From Ruegeria lacuscaerulensis (lineage in GTDB: Bacteria; Pseudomonadota; Alphaproteobacteria; Rhodobacterales; Rhodobacteraceae), in the NCBI RefSeq assembly GCF_013033355.1, contig NZ_WQDY01000006.1, positions 186,001-250,000 on the forward strand: a DNA stretch of 64,000 nucleotides. Direction: 5' to 3'. The notes under the pieces are model-generated. The model worked only from the letters and a program-made list of their open reading frames with translations, did no database searches and was not told where the DNA came from. The stretch's first letter is position 1, and each line of letters starts with the position of its first letter. Of the stretch, positions 8,595-17,331 are shown piece after piece. Both the position numbers and the translations under genes were made by a program.

Positions 8595-9047
8595 TTAGAT
8601 GCATTTTTTGCCAGCTCTGCTCTCTTCGTCTACTTTTTTGTGCATTATTTTGCACATTCCACCATTCAAACCCAGAACAGCCCCTCCTGCCCGGTCCACC
8701 GCCTCGCAAGCCAGATCATCGGATAGGGTCATTAGCCGCGCCATCGCGCGAGGCTGCCCCATCCGGCCTTTAAGACAGGCGTTTGCGTATTGAATAACCG
8801 CCTGCACCATCAGACGTTCTGGCGAATTGGGCGGGCAGGCCAGCCAGACGGCCTCAAGCACCTCATGCGCCTCCCAAAAATACCCTTCGTTCAGAAAGGC
8901 CAATCCGCTGGTCCAGGCAGATGTACCCACTAGATCCGACGGCGCAACATCCGACAGGCCGGTTTTCAGCGGGTCAAACAGACCTTCGGGGTGACGCGCT
9001 GTCTGACCCGGTACGTAAGCGTGCGGAGGCCAACAGTCGCTGGTCAT
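8595..9047 (-). CDS. DUF309-domain protein of the box cluster
   Basis: 150 residues. The middle (about residues 48-100) carries the DUF309 signature FLNEGYFWEAHEVLEAVWL followed by RLMVQAVIQYANACLKGR. The function of this family is unknown; it is a small all-helical cytoplasmic protein. The ATG overlaps the stop of the upstream hydrolase gene (ATGA), so it belongs to the ligase transcript. Its last codons hold a TGCA-N6-TGCA operator candidate for the downstream boxC promoter. Confidence 0.85.
   Translation of the reverse strand: MTSDCWPPHAYVPGQTARHPEGLFDPLKTGLSDVAPSDLVGTSAWTSGLAFLNEGYFWEAHEVLEAVWLACPPNSPERLMVQAVIQYANACLKGRMGQPRAMARLMTLSDDLACEAVDRAGGAVLGLNGGMCKIMHKKVDEESRAGKKCI
8641..8654. 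promoter_or_regulatory. Candidate BoxR operator inside the 3' end of the DUF309 gene
   Basis: A perfect TGCA-TTATTT-TGCA element. It sits within the last codons of the DUF309 gene, so the boxC promoter region overlaps coding sequence. Confidence 0.55.
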
Positions 9048-9862
9048 GCCATTTCAGGCATTGCCTGTTCCAACCGCTCAAGCCGGGCGGTGAACTCTGC
9101 GATTGCTGTCAGGGTTGCTGTGGGTTGATCAAACTGAGGGGCGTGTCGACAATTGTCCAGTATGGCTGTTTCGACTGGAGCATAGCTGCGGGTTTCAACC
9201 TCGGCAATCTGAGCCAGTGTGCCATACTGATCATCACGCCCCTGAATCGCAAGCGTCGGAATGCGCAGGTAGTCGATAACATCCGCCACGTTCCAATTGC
9301 GGAAACCGGGGTCCAGCCACGCATCACACCAGCCATTAAACGTCGCCGCCGGGTCGCGGTGATAAGACGCCAGCCGCCCAGCCAGATCGCCGGTATCGAA
9401 CGCCCCCCGTGCGGCGGCAATCGAGGCCAACCCCGTCTCTTCGGTAAAGAAATGCGGCGCCATCAGGATTAGCCCCCGCACCCGCTGGTCCGAGACCGAA
9501 CCCGCATAGATCGCCGCAATCGTCGCACCGTCGGAATGGCCCAGCAGAACCGCCCGCTGAATACCAGCCTGATCCAGAACGGGACCCAGAACCTGCTGCG
9601 CTTCGACGGTCATGTAGTCCAGAGGACGCGGCAATTCTGCTGGACCGGACTGGCCGTAGCCCGAGCGGGAATAGGCCAGAACACCAAAGCCGGTTGCCGC
9701 CGAAATCTCGGCCGGGAAATCCCGCCACATCGCTAAACACCCCAGCCCTTCGTGCAGCATCACGATGGTCGGCGCATCCTGTGGCGCAGGGCCCCAGGTG
9801 CCGTATTCCAGTTCCGTGCCATTCACATCCATGCGGCCCGAGCCGCCATCCTGCCAGATCAT
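9044..9862 (-). CDS. Alpha/beta-fold hydrolase of the box cluster
   Basis: 272 residues from the ATG at 9862, which overlaps the ligase stop (ATGA). Motifs: oxyanion segment MLHEGLGCLAMW, nucleophile elbow LLGHSDGATIA (Ser about residue 105), acid in QGRDDQYGT and the catalytic His in DNCRHAPQFDQP. The substrate is unknown. Coupling to the ligase suggests hydrolysis of an ester, lactone or thioester formed during benzoate breakdown. It does not look like PcaD, which is otherwise missing here. Confidence 0.88.
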   Translation of the reverse strand: MIWQDGGSGRMDVNGTELEYGTWGPAPQDAPTIVMLHEGLGCLAMWRDFPAEISAATGFGVLAYSRSGYGQSGPAELPRPLDYMTVEAQQVLGPVLDQAGIQRAVLLGHSDGATIAAIYAGSVSDQRVRGLILMAPHFFTEETGLASIAAARGAFDTGDLAGRLASYHRDPAATFNGWCDAWLDPGFRNWNVADVIDYLRIPTLAIQGRDDQYGTLAQIAEVETRSYAPVETAILDNCRHAPQFDQPTATLTAIAEFTARLERLEQAMPEMA

Positions 9863-11397
9863 GCGGTTTCCCTCAGTTTGAAACGTTGGATTTTGCCGGT
9901 TGCAGTTTTGGGCAGATCGTCCACCACCTCGACCCAGCGCGGATATTTCCACTTGCCAATCCGGTCTTGGACAAAGTCCTTCAGATCCCCGATCGCATCC
10001 GCGCTTTGACCATCTTTCAGAACGACAAAAGCGCGGGGCTTGTCCAAGCCTTGTTCGTCGGCATGGGCTACAATCGCGGCCTCAAGGATGGCGGGGTGTT
10101 CGATCAGCGTCTGTTCAATCTCGAACGGGCTGACCCAGATGCCGGACACCTTGAACATGTCATCCGTGCGCCCGCAATAGATATAGCGACCCTCCGGCGT
10201 GCGCTCGTATTTGTCACCGGTCCGGGTCCATTCACCTTCGAAGGTGGTACGCGATTTATCGCGTCGGTTCCAATAGCTTTCGGCCGAGGACGGGCCCCGC
10301 ACCAGCAGCTCGCCCACCTCGCCATCCGCCACGTCCTGATCAGCTTCGTCGACCAGACGCACGTCATAGCCGGGCACCGCTGTGCCCGAGGTTCCGTAGA
10401 CGATGTCACCGGGCCGGTTTGACAGGAAGATATGCAGCATCTCGGTCGAGCCCACGCCATCCACAATCTGCGCACCCATGTTCTTTTCCCATGCCTCACC
10501 CACCTCGCGGGGCAGCGCCTCGCCAGCCGAGGTGCACAGGCGCAGATTGGGTTCGCTTTGTAGATCGCCCGCCTCGAACCGTGCGTTCATCGCGGCAAAG
10601 AAAGTCGGCACGCCGCAAAAGAGCGTCGGCTTGTGGACGGCGATGATCTGGAACGCCACATCCGGCGTTGGGCGGCCACCCAGCAGGATCGTCGTTGCCC
10701 CAACCGACAGCGGAAAGGTCAGCCCGTTGCCCAACCCATAGGCAAAGAACAGCTTGGCGACGGAAAAGACCACGTCATCCTCACGGATACCCAGCACCTG
10801 CGCCCCGAATGTATCGGCGGTGGCCCGAAGGCTGGACTGCACATGGCGCACACCTTTCGGCAGACCCGTCGAGCCCGAGGAATAGAGCCAGAACGCGGCC
10901 TCATCACTGTCCGAGGTGACGGTTTCCACTGGCGTGGCCCCATCCATGAACGCCTCAAGGCTGGTGGTGCCATCGGGCGCGTCGCCTATAACGATCACCT
11001 GCCGCAGATTTGTATTGCCTTGGACCGCAGGTGCGACTGTGGCCCACATCTCGGCCGATACGATCAGGACGGTCGCGCGGCTATCGTTCAGGGTCGCGGC
11101 ATAGACCGGCGCGGATAGCAATGTATTGATCGGCACCGGAATGGCTCCGGCCTTGATCGCGCCCCAGAACAGGATCGGAAATTCGATCTGGTCCAGCACA
11201 ACCATCGCCACACGTTCTTCGCGGCGCACGTCATGTCGCGCCAGCGCGCCCGCAAACCGCGCGCTTTCCTCGGCCAGGGCGCGATAGGTCAGCGTGCGTT
11301 GCTGCCCGTCGGCCTCGTGAAAGGCCACTTTGTCGCCGCGCCCTTCGCGCAGGTGACGATCCACAAACCAAAGGGCTGAATTCTGGTTTTCTGACAC
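9859..11397 (-). CDS. bclA: Benzoate-CoA ligase
   Basis: 512 residues starting at a GTG (11397) with GGAGGAGG upstream. It is an AMP-forming acyl-CoA synthetase with the P-loop-like YSSGSTGLPKGVRH (about residue 175), the A5 motif DGVGSTEMLHIFLS and the C-terminal lysine motif PKTATGKIQRFKLRE. The FAYGLGNGLTFPLSVG segment is typical of benzoate-CoA ligases. It activates benzoate to benzoyl-CoA, the substrate of BoxAB and the presumed effector of BoxR. Two TGCR-N6-TGCA elements precede it. Confidence 0.94.
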   Translation of the reverse strand: MSENQNSALWFVDRHLREGRGDKVAFHEADGQQRTLTYRALAEESARFAGALARHDVRREERVAMVVLDQIEFPILFWGAIKAGAIPVPINTLLSAPVYAATLNDSRATVLIVSAEMWATVAPAVQGNTNLRQVIVIGDAPDGTTSLEAFMDGATPVETVTSDSDEAAFWLYSSGSTGLPKGVRHVQSSLRATADTFGAQVLGIREDDVVFSVAKLFFAYGLGNGLTFPLSVGATTILLGGRPTPDVAFQIIAVHKPTLFCGVPTFFAAMNARFEAGDLQSEPNLRLCTSAGEALPREVGEAWEKNMGAQIVDGVGSTEMLHIFLSNRPGDIVYGTSGTAVPGYDVRLVDEADQDVADGEVGELLVRGPSSAESYWNRRDKSRTTFEGEWTRTGDKYERTPEGRYIYCGRTDDMFKVSGIWVSPFEIEQTLIEHPAILEAAIVAHADEQGLDKPRAFVVLKDGQSADAIGDLKDFVQDRIGKWKYPRWVEVVDDLPKTATGKIQRFKLRETA

Positions 11398-11543
11398 GGG
11401 TTCCTCCTCCCCTCGACAGGCCAGCGGCTGCTTGCCGGAAAAACAATCACCCTGATGTGCGACCCATCTCCCCTATGGGACGCCACGTTGGGGGATCATT
11501 CGAATCGAGGTTTTTGGAAAATTCCGCCCCGACGCCTGAAATA

Positions 11544-11557
11544 TGCGTTATAATGCA
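11544..11557. promoter_or_regulatory. Candidate BoxR operator, ligase promoter (proximal)
   Basis: The sequence TGCG-TTATAA-TGCA lies 147 bp upstream of the ligase start. The core reads as a -10-like hexamer on either strand. Confidence 0.6.
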
Positions 11558-11597
11558 CATCTCCCGGATATGTTTGCAACAGTGTTTTTTGCGTTTG

Positions 11598-11611
11598 TGC
11601 ATTTTCTTGCA
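11598..11611. promoter_or_regulatory. Candidate BoxR operator, ligase promoter (distal)
   Basis: A perfect TGCA-TTTTCT-TGCA element, 54 bp centre to centre from the proximal one. It lies between the end of the TRAP large-subunit gene and the ligase gene. Confidence 0.6.
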
Positions 11612-11625
11612 CAAATCGGCGCAGA

Positions 11626-13122
11626 TCAGCCAAATGGGATCAGGAATAGGGTGATCGCCGGGAACAGCACCAAAAGGACAACACGCAGGATGTCAGATCC
11701 GACAAAGAACAGCACGGCCTTGTAGGTCTCGGTCATACGGGTTTCACGGTCCATCGTGTTGATCACAAACAGATTCATCCCGACTGGAGGCGTAATCAAC
11801 CCGACCTCAACCACGATCAACACAAGGATACCGAACCAAATGGCTGTGCGCTCTTCGGCGATGCGGTCGGCCATGCCTTGTGTGACTCGGATACCGATCT
11901 CTTTCTGCAAATCGCGACTGATCTCGGCCCCTGAGGCAATCAGGACCTCGACCTCGGCGCGGATGTCGGGGGCAATGTCGGCGGCTCCGGCCAGAGCAGC
12001 GCGGGCTGCATCATGTTGCATCGCGATCAGGTCGACCAAGCCGAAATCCAGCACGGATATGACCGGGTAGAAGATGGGAATCGTCAACAGGATCATGCTG
12101 AGGCTGTCCATCACGCAGCCCAGGATCAGGTAAAACACCAGGATCAGAGCCAGAATTGCCCAGGGGCTGAAGCCCTGACTCAGCACGAAACTCGCCAGTT
12201 CCTGCGGCACATTCGTCAGCGCCAGAAACCCGTTATAAAACCCTGCGCCCAGAATGATGAAAAAGATCATCGCGGTGGATTTGGCTGTGGTGGTGAAGCT
12301 GTCTTTCAGCGTCGACCATGTCAGCCCGCCATTCGCAAGCGCAATAAGTCCGGTTCCAGCCGCACCCACAGCAGCGCCTTCTGTGGGCGTGAACCACCCC
12401 GCATAAATGCCGCCGACGACGCCGCCAAAGACAACCAGCACGGGCCAGACGTCTAGCAGCAACCGAAACCGTTCACGGTAAGGCACGGCAGGACGGGTTC
12501 CGGCGCTGTCTGGGTAAAGGCGCACATAGACTGAAACCGCAACCACATAGCCCAAAGCCGCCAGAACTCCGGGGATGAATGCGGCCAGAAACAGCTTGGC
12601 GATATTCTGTTCGGTCAGGATCGCGTAGATCACCAACACGACTGAAGGCGGGATCAGAATGCCCAGTGTCCCCCCGGCGGCCAACGTGGCGGTCGAGAAG
12701 CCGCCGGCATAGCCATACCGACGTAACTCAGGCAGTGCCACGCGCCCCATCGTGGCCGCCGTCGCCAGCGACGATCCGCAGATCGCCCCGAACCCAGCGC
12801 AAGCTCCGATCGCGGCCATGGCGACACCGCCCCGGCGATGGCCCAAAAAGCCCTCGGCAGCCTTAAACAAGGCCGTCGACATCCCGCCCAGCGTGGCAAA
12901 ATAACCCATCAGCAGGAACATCGGCACAATCGACAGGGAATAGCTGGAGAAGGTCGTGTAGGTCTCGGATTTCAGCCGGCCCAACGGGATATTCAGGTTG
13001 CCGGTGACAGTCACGATCCCGATCAGACCGGTGACGAACATGGCCAACCCGATCGGAACGCGGGCGAAAATCAACAAAAGCAGCGCGGGAAAGGACAGCA
13101 ACCCGATGGCGAGATCGCTCAC
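11626..13122 (-). CDS. TRAP transporter large permease (DctM family)
   Basis: 498 residues from a GTG at 13122 that overlaps the stop of the small-subunit gene (GTGA). Many hydrophobic segments and the family motifs GGVAMAAIGACAGFGAICGSS and PTEGAAVGA are present. The protein is about 70 residues longer than usual because of a polar, Ala/Glu-rich insertion before the last transmembrane segments (around IAMQHDAARAAL to ITQGMADRIAEE, about residues 360-420). It is the membrane pore of a Na+- or H+-driven uptake system. Position and shared operator elements suggest an aromatic acid such as benzoate as substrate. Confidence 0.92.
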   Translation of the reverse strand: MSDLAIGLLSFPALLLLIFARVPIGLAMFVTGLIGIVTVTGNLNIPLGRLKSETYTTFSSYSLSIVPMFLLMGYFATLGGMSTALFKAAEGFLGHRRGGVAMAAIGACAGFGAICGSSLATAATMGRVALPELRRYGYAGGFSTATLAAGGTLGILIPPSVVLVIYAILTEQNIAKLFLAAFIPGVLAALGYVVAVSVYVRLYPDSAGTRPAVPYRERFRLLLDVWPVLVVFGGVVGGIYAGWFTPTEGAAVGAAGTGLIALANGGLTWSTLKDSFTTTAKSTAMIFFIILGAGFYNGFLALTNVPQELASFVLSQGFSPWAILALILVFYLILGCVMDSLSMILLTIPIFYPVISVLDFGLVDLIAMQHDAARAALAGAADIAPDIRAEVEVLIASGAEISRDLQKEIGIRVTQGMADRIAEERTAIWFGILVLIVVEVGLITPPVGMNLFVINTMDRETRMTETYKAVLFFVGSDILRVVLLVLFPAITLFLIPFG

Positions 13123-13679
13123 GGCAGGATTTCCTTTCCTGTCGCGCATTCGCGGATGCGAATGCCCGCCATATAAAGACCGACGACTGCGGCCACCACG
13201 GCCGCGCAAAAGCTGGCGGCATAACCCCACCAGACAGGGAATTGCAGGATAAACGTATTCTCACCAAACCGCAGCTTCGCCATCATGCCCCCAAACAACT
13301 GCACTGCGATCAGTACCAGAACGGCGGCAAAGACCACCTCGGCCAACATGCGCAAGATACGGTCAACCCGAGGCGATAGTTTCGAGGTGAAAATATCCAC
13401 GACCGCATGACCCGAATTCAGCTGACAGAGCGGCAGGAAGGCAAAGATGGCAAAGGCCACGCCCGCCTCGACAATCTCAAAATCGCCATTGATAGGCCCG
13501 ACACCCAGCCCCAGAGCCCATTCGGAAAAGCCCGGCGCAACCTGCCCGATCCACCCATGCAGCAATGTATTGAGGGACCGGCCCAGAACCGAGATACAGA
13601 TCAACAGGATCAAAGCCGTCAGAACAGCGCCGCCCAGCAATGCCATGCCGCGCGCCAGCTTTTCTATCGTTTGGTGCAT
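13119..13679 (-). CDS. TRAP transporter small permease (DctQ family)
   Basis: 186 residues, four hydrophobic segments (about 15-35, 72-90, 110-130, 150-172), as expected for DctQ. It has the conserved HAVVDIFTSKL segment after the second helix. It pairs with the large permease in the inner membrane. The start is an ATG with GGAGGGGAC upstream; the stop overlaps the GTG start of the large subunit. Between helices 1 and 2 there is a longer loop than in short DctQ proteins. Confidence 0.9.
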   Translation of the reverse strand: MHQTIEKLARGMALLGGAVLTALILLICISVLGRSLNTLLHGWIGQVAPGFSEWALGLGVGPINGDFEIVEAGVAFAIFAFLPLCQLNSGHAVVDIFTSKLSPRVDRILRMLAEVVFAAVLVLIAVQLFGGMMAKLRFGENTFILQFPVWWGYAASFCAAVVAAVVGLYMAGIRIRECATGKEILP

Positions 13680-13761
13680 GTCCCCTCCACCAACGGTGCC
13701 GATGCAGATTTTGGAATAATTGCCGCGCGGCGTTCGGAATACGCCGCGCGGAAGGTCCGGC

Positions 13762-14790
13762 TTAGCTGCCGTACTCGTTCATCAACGCTTTGGCCCGATC
13801 GATCAGGGCCTGACCGTCAATGCCCTTTTCGTTCATCTCGGACAGCCAGGTGTCATAGACAGGCTGTGCGGCCTCGGCCCAGGCGGCGGATTGTTCAGCG
13901 TCCAGAGTCACCACGTTGTTCCCGCGATCCAGCGCGATTTCACGCGCGGGTTCGTCATAGGCCTGCTGGACTTCGCCTGCGAACATGGAGAACTCCAGAC
14001 CCGAGTTGTCGTCGATGACGGCCTTCAGATCATCCGGCAGTGCGGCGTACTTGTCCTTGTTCATGGCAAGAACGAAGGTCACGGTGTACATCATCGGCCC
14101 GGTGAATTCGGTGTGATTTTCCACCAGTTCCGGCACTTTCAGCGCTTTGGTCACTTCCCACGGAATGGTCGTGCCGTCGATCACACCCTTGGACAGCGCC
14201 TCGGGCACCGCGGGCACAGGCATACCCACCGGGGTCGCGCCCAACGTGCTGAGCAAGGCGTTGACCTGACGCGAGGCGCCACGGATTTTCATGCCGTTGA
14301 AATCGTCTGGCGTCAGAACCTCTTTATTGGCATGGATCATGCCGGGGCCGTGGACCCAGCCACCCAGAACCTTCACGTCCGAAAACTCACGCGCGGCGAT
14401 GTCTTCTTCCAGCAAGGTCCAGAACGCGGCCGAAGCGGGCTTGGCGTCATTCACCAGGAAGGGCAGTTCGAACACTTCGGTCGACGGGAAGCGGCCCGGC
14501 GTATAGCCGATGACGTTCCAGGTCATGTCGATCACGCCGTCGATCACCTGATCCAGCAGTTCCGGCGGCTTGCCGCCCAGTTGCATCGAAGGATAGCGGG
14601 TGATTTCGATACGTCCGCCCGAATCCTCTTCGATCTTATCAGCCCAGACGTCGATGATTTTCGATGGGATCGTCGCCTGCGCAGGTAAGAAGCTTTGCAG
14701 GTTGAATTCATATTCGGCAGCCGTTGCTGCCGTCCCCATGCTTAGGGCCAAAGCCCCTAACGCCCCGATCAGCGTGCGTTTAATCTTCAT
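13762..14790 (-). CDS. TRAP transporter solute-binding protein (DctP family)
   Basis: 342 residues from the ATG at 14790, chosen because GAGGAGGAGGAACC precedes it and it gives a proper Sec signal peptide (MKIKRTLIGALGALALS, cleavage after AATAA near residue 25). The frame is open further upstream but that part has no signal. The conserved DctP ligand region is visible (FNGMKIRGASRQVNALLSTLG, the Arg binding a carboxylate). It works in the periplasm and is the first gene of the TRAP operon. Two BoxR-like elements lie just upstream, so the ligand is probably benzoate or a related aromatic acid. Confidence 0.92.
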   Translation of the reverse strand: MKIKRTLIGALGALALSMGTAATAAEYEFNLQSFLPAQATIPSKIIDVWADKIEEDSGGRIEITRYPSMQLGGKPPELLDQVIDGVIDMTWNVIGYTPGRFPSTEVFELPFLVNDAKPASAAFWTLLEEDIAAREFSDVKVLGGWVHGPGMIHANKEVLTPDDFNGMKIRGASRQVNALLSTLGATPVGMPVPAVPEALSKGVIDGTTIPWEVTKALKVPELVENHTEFTGPMMYTVTFVLAMNKDKYAALPDDLKAVIDDNSGLEFSMFAGEVQQAYDEPAREIALDRGNNVVTLDAEQSAAWAEAAQPVYDTWLSEMNEKGIDGQALIDRAKALMNEYGS

Positions 14791-14822
14791 TGGTTCCTCC
14801 TCCTCTGCGCGATGCGTCGCGA

Positions 14823-14836
14823 TGCAATTTAATGCA
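14823..14836. promoter_or_regulatory. Candidate BoxR operator, TRAP promoter (proximal)
   Basis: A perfect TGCA-ATTTAA-TGCA element, 33 bp upstream of the solute-binding protein start and 19 bp from the next element. Confidence 0.6.
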
Positions 14837-14841
14837 TAACA

Positions 14842-14855
14842 TGCATAATATCGCA
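14842..14855. promoter_or_regulatory. Candidate BoxR operator, TRAP promoter (distal)
   Basis: The sequence TGCA-TAATAT-CGCA. With the element at 14823-14836 it forms a run of TGCA half-sites in phase on roughly the same helix face (19 bp apart). Confidence 0.6.
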
Positions 14856-15039
14856 ACTTTTTTTGCAAACCCGCTTATCATCAGTCCAGCGTCCTAGGTC
14901 CGATACGGGGCGGTATCCAGTCATCGCATGGGATCATGTATGGCCCCCTTATGCTTTTATCGCAACGGTATGGCCGCATCCGTGCGTTGCGAAACCTCTT
15001 GCACAATGCAATCCTGCACACCGGGGACAGGAGGATAAG

Positions 15040-16209
15040 ATGCGGACGCAAGTTCTTGTGATCGGCGGTGGGCCGTCGGGTTTGCTGTTGTCACAGCTTC
15101 TGGCAACGCAGGGAATCGAAAGCATCGTTCTGGAGCGTCGGACCAAGGACTATGTGCTGGGCCGCATCCGCGCCGGCGTGCTGGAGCAGGGCTTTGTCGA
15201 CCTGATGGATCAGGCAGGCGTCAGCGCGCGCCTGCACGCTGAGGCAATTGAACATAGCGGCACGTTGATCGCGGTCGAAGACGACTGCTTCCGGGTCGAC
15301 TTCCAACACCACACCGGCACCCCGGTTCTGGTTTACGGCCAGACCGAAGTGACCCGCGACCTCTATGACGCGCGCGAGGCCGCAGGTGGCGCGATGATCT
15401 TCAACGCCGAAAACGTCACCATTCATGACGCTGAAACCGACGCCCCCTATGTGACCTTCACCACTGATGGTCAGGATCAGCGTATCGATGCGGATTTCGT
15501 CGCGGGCTGCGACGGATTTCACGGGGTCAGCCGCCAAACCATCCCGCTGTCAGTCCGGCGCGAATACGAAAAGATCTATCCCTTCGGCTGGCTGGGCATT
15601 CTGTCCGAAACCCCGCCTGTGCATCACGAACTGATCTATGCCTCGTCCCATCGCGGCTTTGCGCTTTGCTCGATACGCAACGAGGCGCTCAGCCGATACT
15701 ACATCCAATGCTCCCTGTCCGATCACCCTGAAGACTGGACCGATGCCGCCTTTTGGGCCGAGCTGAAACGCCGCATTCCACAGGAATATGCTGATCGCCT
15801 TGTAACCGGCCCGTCGATCGAAAAGTCCATCGCGCCACTGCGCTCCTTCGTGACTGAACCGATGCGATGGGGGCGGCTGTTTCTGTGTGGGGATGCCGCG
15901 CATATCGTGCCCCCAACCGGGGCCAAGGGGCTGAACACGGCGGCCTCGGACGTGCACTACCTGTTTCAGGGCTTGAAGGACTACTACCAAGACGGGTCTG
16001 AGGCCGGGATCGACGCCTATTCGCAAAACGCTCTGGCGCGGGTTTGGAAGGCCGAGCGGTTCAGCTGGTGGTTTTCAACGCTGCTGCACCGCTTTCCCGA
16101 CCAGTCCGAATTTGACCTCAAGATGCAACGGGCCGAGATTGACTTTCTGCGCAGCAACGAAGCCGCGCAAAAAGCGATGGCCGAGAACTATGTGGGGCTG
16201 CCGTATTGA
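15040..16209 (+). CDS. pobA: 4-hydroxybenzoate 3-monooxygenase
   Basis: 389 residues from the ATG at 15040, five bases after AGGAGG. It is a flavoprotein hydroxylase that turns 4-hydroxybenzoate into protocatechuate using NAD(P)H and O2. The FAD motifs are VIGGGPSGLLLSQLLATQG at the N-terminus, DFVAGCDGFHGVSR (about 160) and LCGDAAHIVPPTGAKGLN (about 285). It has the length of PobA (about 390). It is divergent from the TRAP genes and first in the pca transcript. TGCA repeats at 15000-15018 precede it, but their spacing differs from the BoxR elements. Confidence 0.96.
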   Translation: MRTQVLVIGGGPSGLLLSQLLATQGIESIVLERRTKDYVLGRIRAGVLEQGFVDLMDQAGVSARLHAEAIEHSGTLIAVEDDCFRVDFQHHTGTPVLVYGQTEVTRDLYDAREAAGGAMIFNAENVTIHDAETDAPYVTFTTDGQDQRIDADFVAGCDGFHGVSRQTIPLSVRREYEKIYPFGWLGILSETPPVHHELIYASSHRGFALCSIRNEALSRYYIQCSLSDHPEDWTDAAFWAELKRRIPQEYADRLVTGPSIEKSIAPLRSFVTEPMRWGRLFLCGDAAHIVPPTGAKGLNTAASDVHYLFQGLKDYYQDGSEAGIDAYSQNALARVWKAERFSWWFSTLLHRFPDQSEFDLKMQRAEIDFLRSNEAAQKAMAENYVGLPY

Positions 16210-16235
16210 AGATGACCGACGAAAAGGGGAACGGG

Positions 16236-16616
16236 ATGGATCGCCATGCAACCGGCATGTCCGTGCGCCGCAAGGTTCTGGGCGACGCCCATGTAGATCG
16301 CGCCGAGGCGCGCAAAACCGCCTTTGACGCGCCGTTTCAGGACATGATCACCGAAACTGCGTGGGGCACGCTGTGGGCGGACGACACGATCACCCCGCGC
16401 GAGCGGTCTATGATTACGCTGGCACTGCTGGCCGCGACGCGGAACTTTGACGAGATCCCCATGCATGTGCGCGCCTGCGCCAATACCGGGGCGTCGAAAG
16501 ACGATATCCTTCAGGCGTTCCTGCACGCCGCCGTCTATGCCGGCGTTCCCTGCGCCAATCGGGCCATTGCCCTTGCCAAACAAACCTTTTCCGAGATGGA
16601 GGACATGGCGGAATGA
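16236..16616 (+). CDS. pcaC: 4-carboxymuconolactone decarboxylase
   Basis: 126 residues from the ATG at 16236 (AAAGGGGA five bases upstream); an in-frame ATG at 16212 would add eight residues but lacks a ribosome binding site. It belongs to the AhpD-like fold with the PcaC signature [17 protein letters not shown] and [13 protein letters not shown], and [20 protein letters not shown] at the C-terminal half. It decarboxylates 4-carboxymuconolactone to the beta-ketoadipate enol-lactone. It overlaps pcaH by four bases. Confidence 0.94.
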   Translation: MDRHATGMSVRRKVLGDAHVDRAEARKTAFDAPFQDMITETAWGTLWADDTITPRERSMITLALLAATRNFDEIPMHVRACANTGASKDDILQAFLHAAVYAGVPCANRAIALAKQTFSEMEDMAE

Positions 16617-17329
16617 CCCAGCTTTTCCCACGCGACAGGGCCTGGCATCCGCAAGCCTTGGACCCCAACTACAAGACCAGCGTGACGCGGTCTCCGAGAC
16701 AGCCGCTTTTGTCTCTGGAAGGAACCACTAGCGAGCTGTCCGGCCCGACCTTTGGCCATGGTGACATCGACCCGCTGGACAATGACCTGCTGCGCAATTT
16801 CGCGACAACCGGCGATCCGGTGGGCGAGCGTATCCTGCTGCACGGACGGGTGCTGGATGAAAACGCCCGCCCGGTGCCCAATACTCTGGTCGAGATATGG
16901 CAAGCCAATGCCGGAGGGCGGTATCGACACAAGAAAGATACCTATCTGGCCGCTATCGACCCGAATTTCGGCGGCTGTGGGCGAACGCTGACCGATGATC
17001 TGGGTTACTACCAGTTTCGCACCGTCAAACCCGGCGCTTACCCTTGGCGCAACTGGGTCAGCAGTTGGCGGCCTGCGCATATTCACGTGTCAGTCTTCGG
17101 GACCAGCTTTGCGCAGCGCCTGATCACGCAGCTTTACTTTGAAGGCGACCCGCTGATTGCCAAATGTCCGATCATCAACACGATCCCCAACCCGCGCGCG
17201 ATTGACCAACTGGTGGCCGCGCTGGATATCAACGCCTCCGTCCCTTTCGATTGTCTTGCTTACAAGTTCGACATCGTGCTGCGCGGGCAGCGGTCGACCT
17301 ATTTCGAAAACCGGCCCGAGGGGAACTGA
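16613..17329 (+). CDS. pcaH: Protocatechuate 3,4-dioxygenase beta subunit
   Basis: 238 residues. It is the iron-bearing subunit of the intradiol dioxygenase that opens protocatechuate to 3-carboxy-cis,cis-muconate. The Fe(III) ligands can be seen: Tyr in [12 protein letters not shown] (about residue 105), Tyr in [10 protein letters not shown] (about 143) and the two His in [11 protein letters not shown] (about 158 and 160). The ATG overlaps the pcaC stop, and pcaG follows after two bases. Confidence 0.96.
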   Translation: MTQLFPRDRAWHPQALDPNYKTSVTRSPRQPLLSLEGTTSELSGPTFGHGDIDPLDNDLLRNFATTGDPVGERILLHGRVLDENARPVPNTLVEIWQANAGGRYRHKKDTYLAAIDPNFGGCGRTLTDDLGYYQFRTVKPGAYPWRNWVSSWRPAHIHVSVFGTSFAQRLITQLYFEGDPLIAKCPIINTIPNPRAIDQLVAALDINASVPFDCLAYKFDIVLRGQRSTYFENRPEGN

Positions 17330-17331
17330 CC

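Noticed and set aside
9044..9862. Alpha/beta hydrolase as the missing PcaD enol-lactone hydrolase
   Set aside because: It is coupled to the benzoate-CoA ligase and its sequence lacks the PcaD-typical C-terminal pattern; no link to the pca genes.
15000..15018. TGCA repeats before pobA as a further BoxR operator
   Set aside because: The half-sites are three and four bases apart, not six, and pobA is expected to respond to 4-hydroxybenzoate; left out of the operator set.
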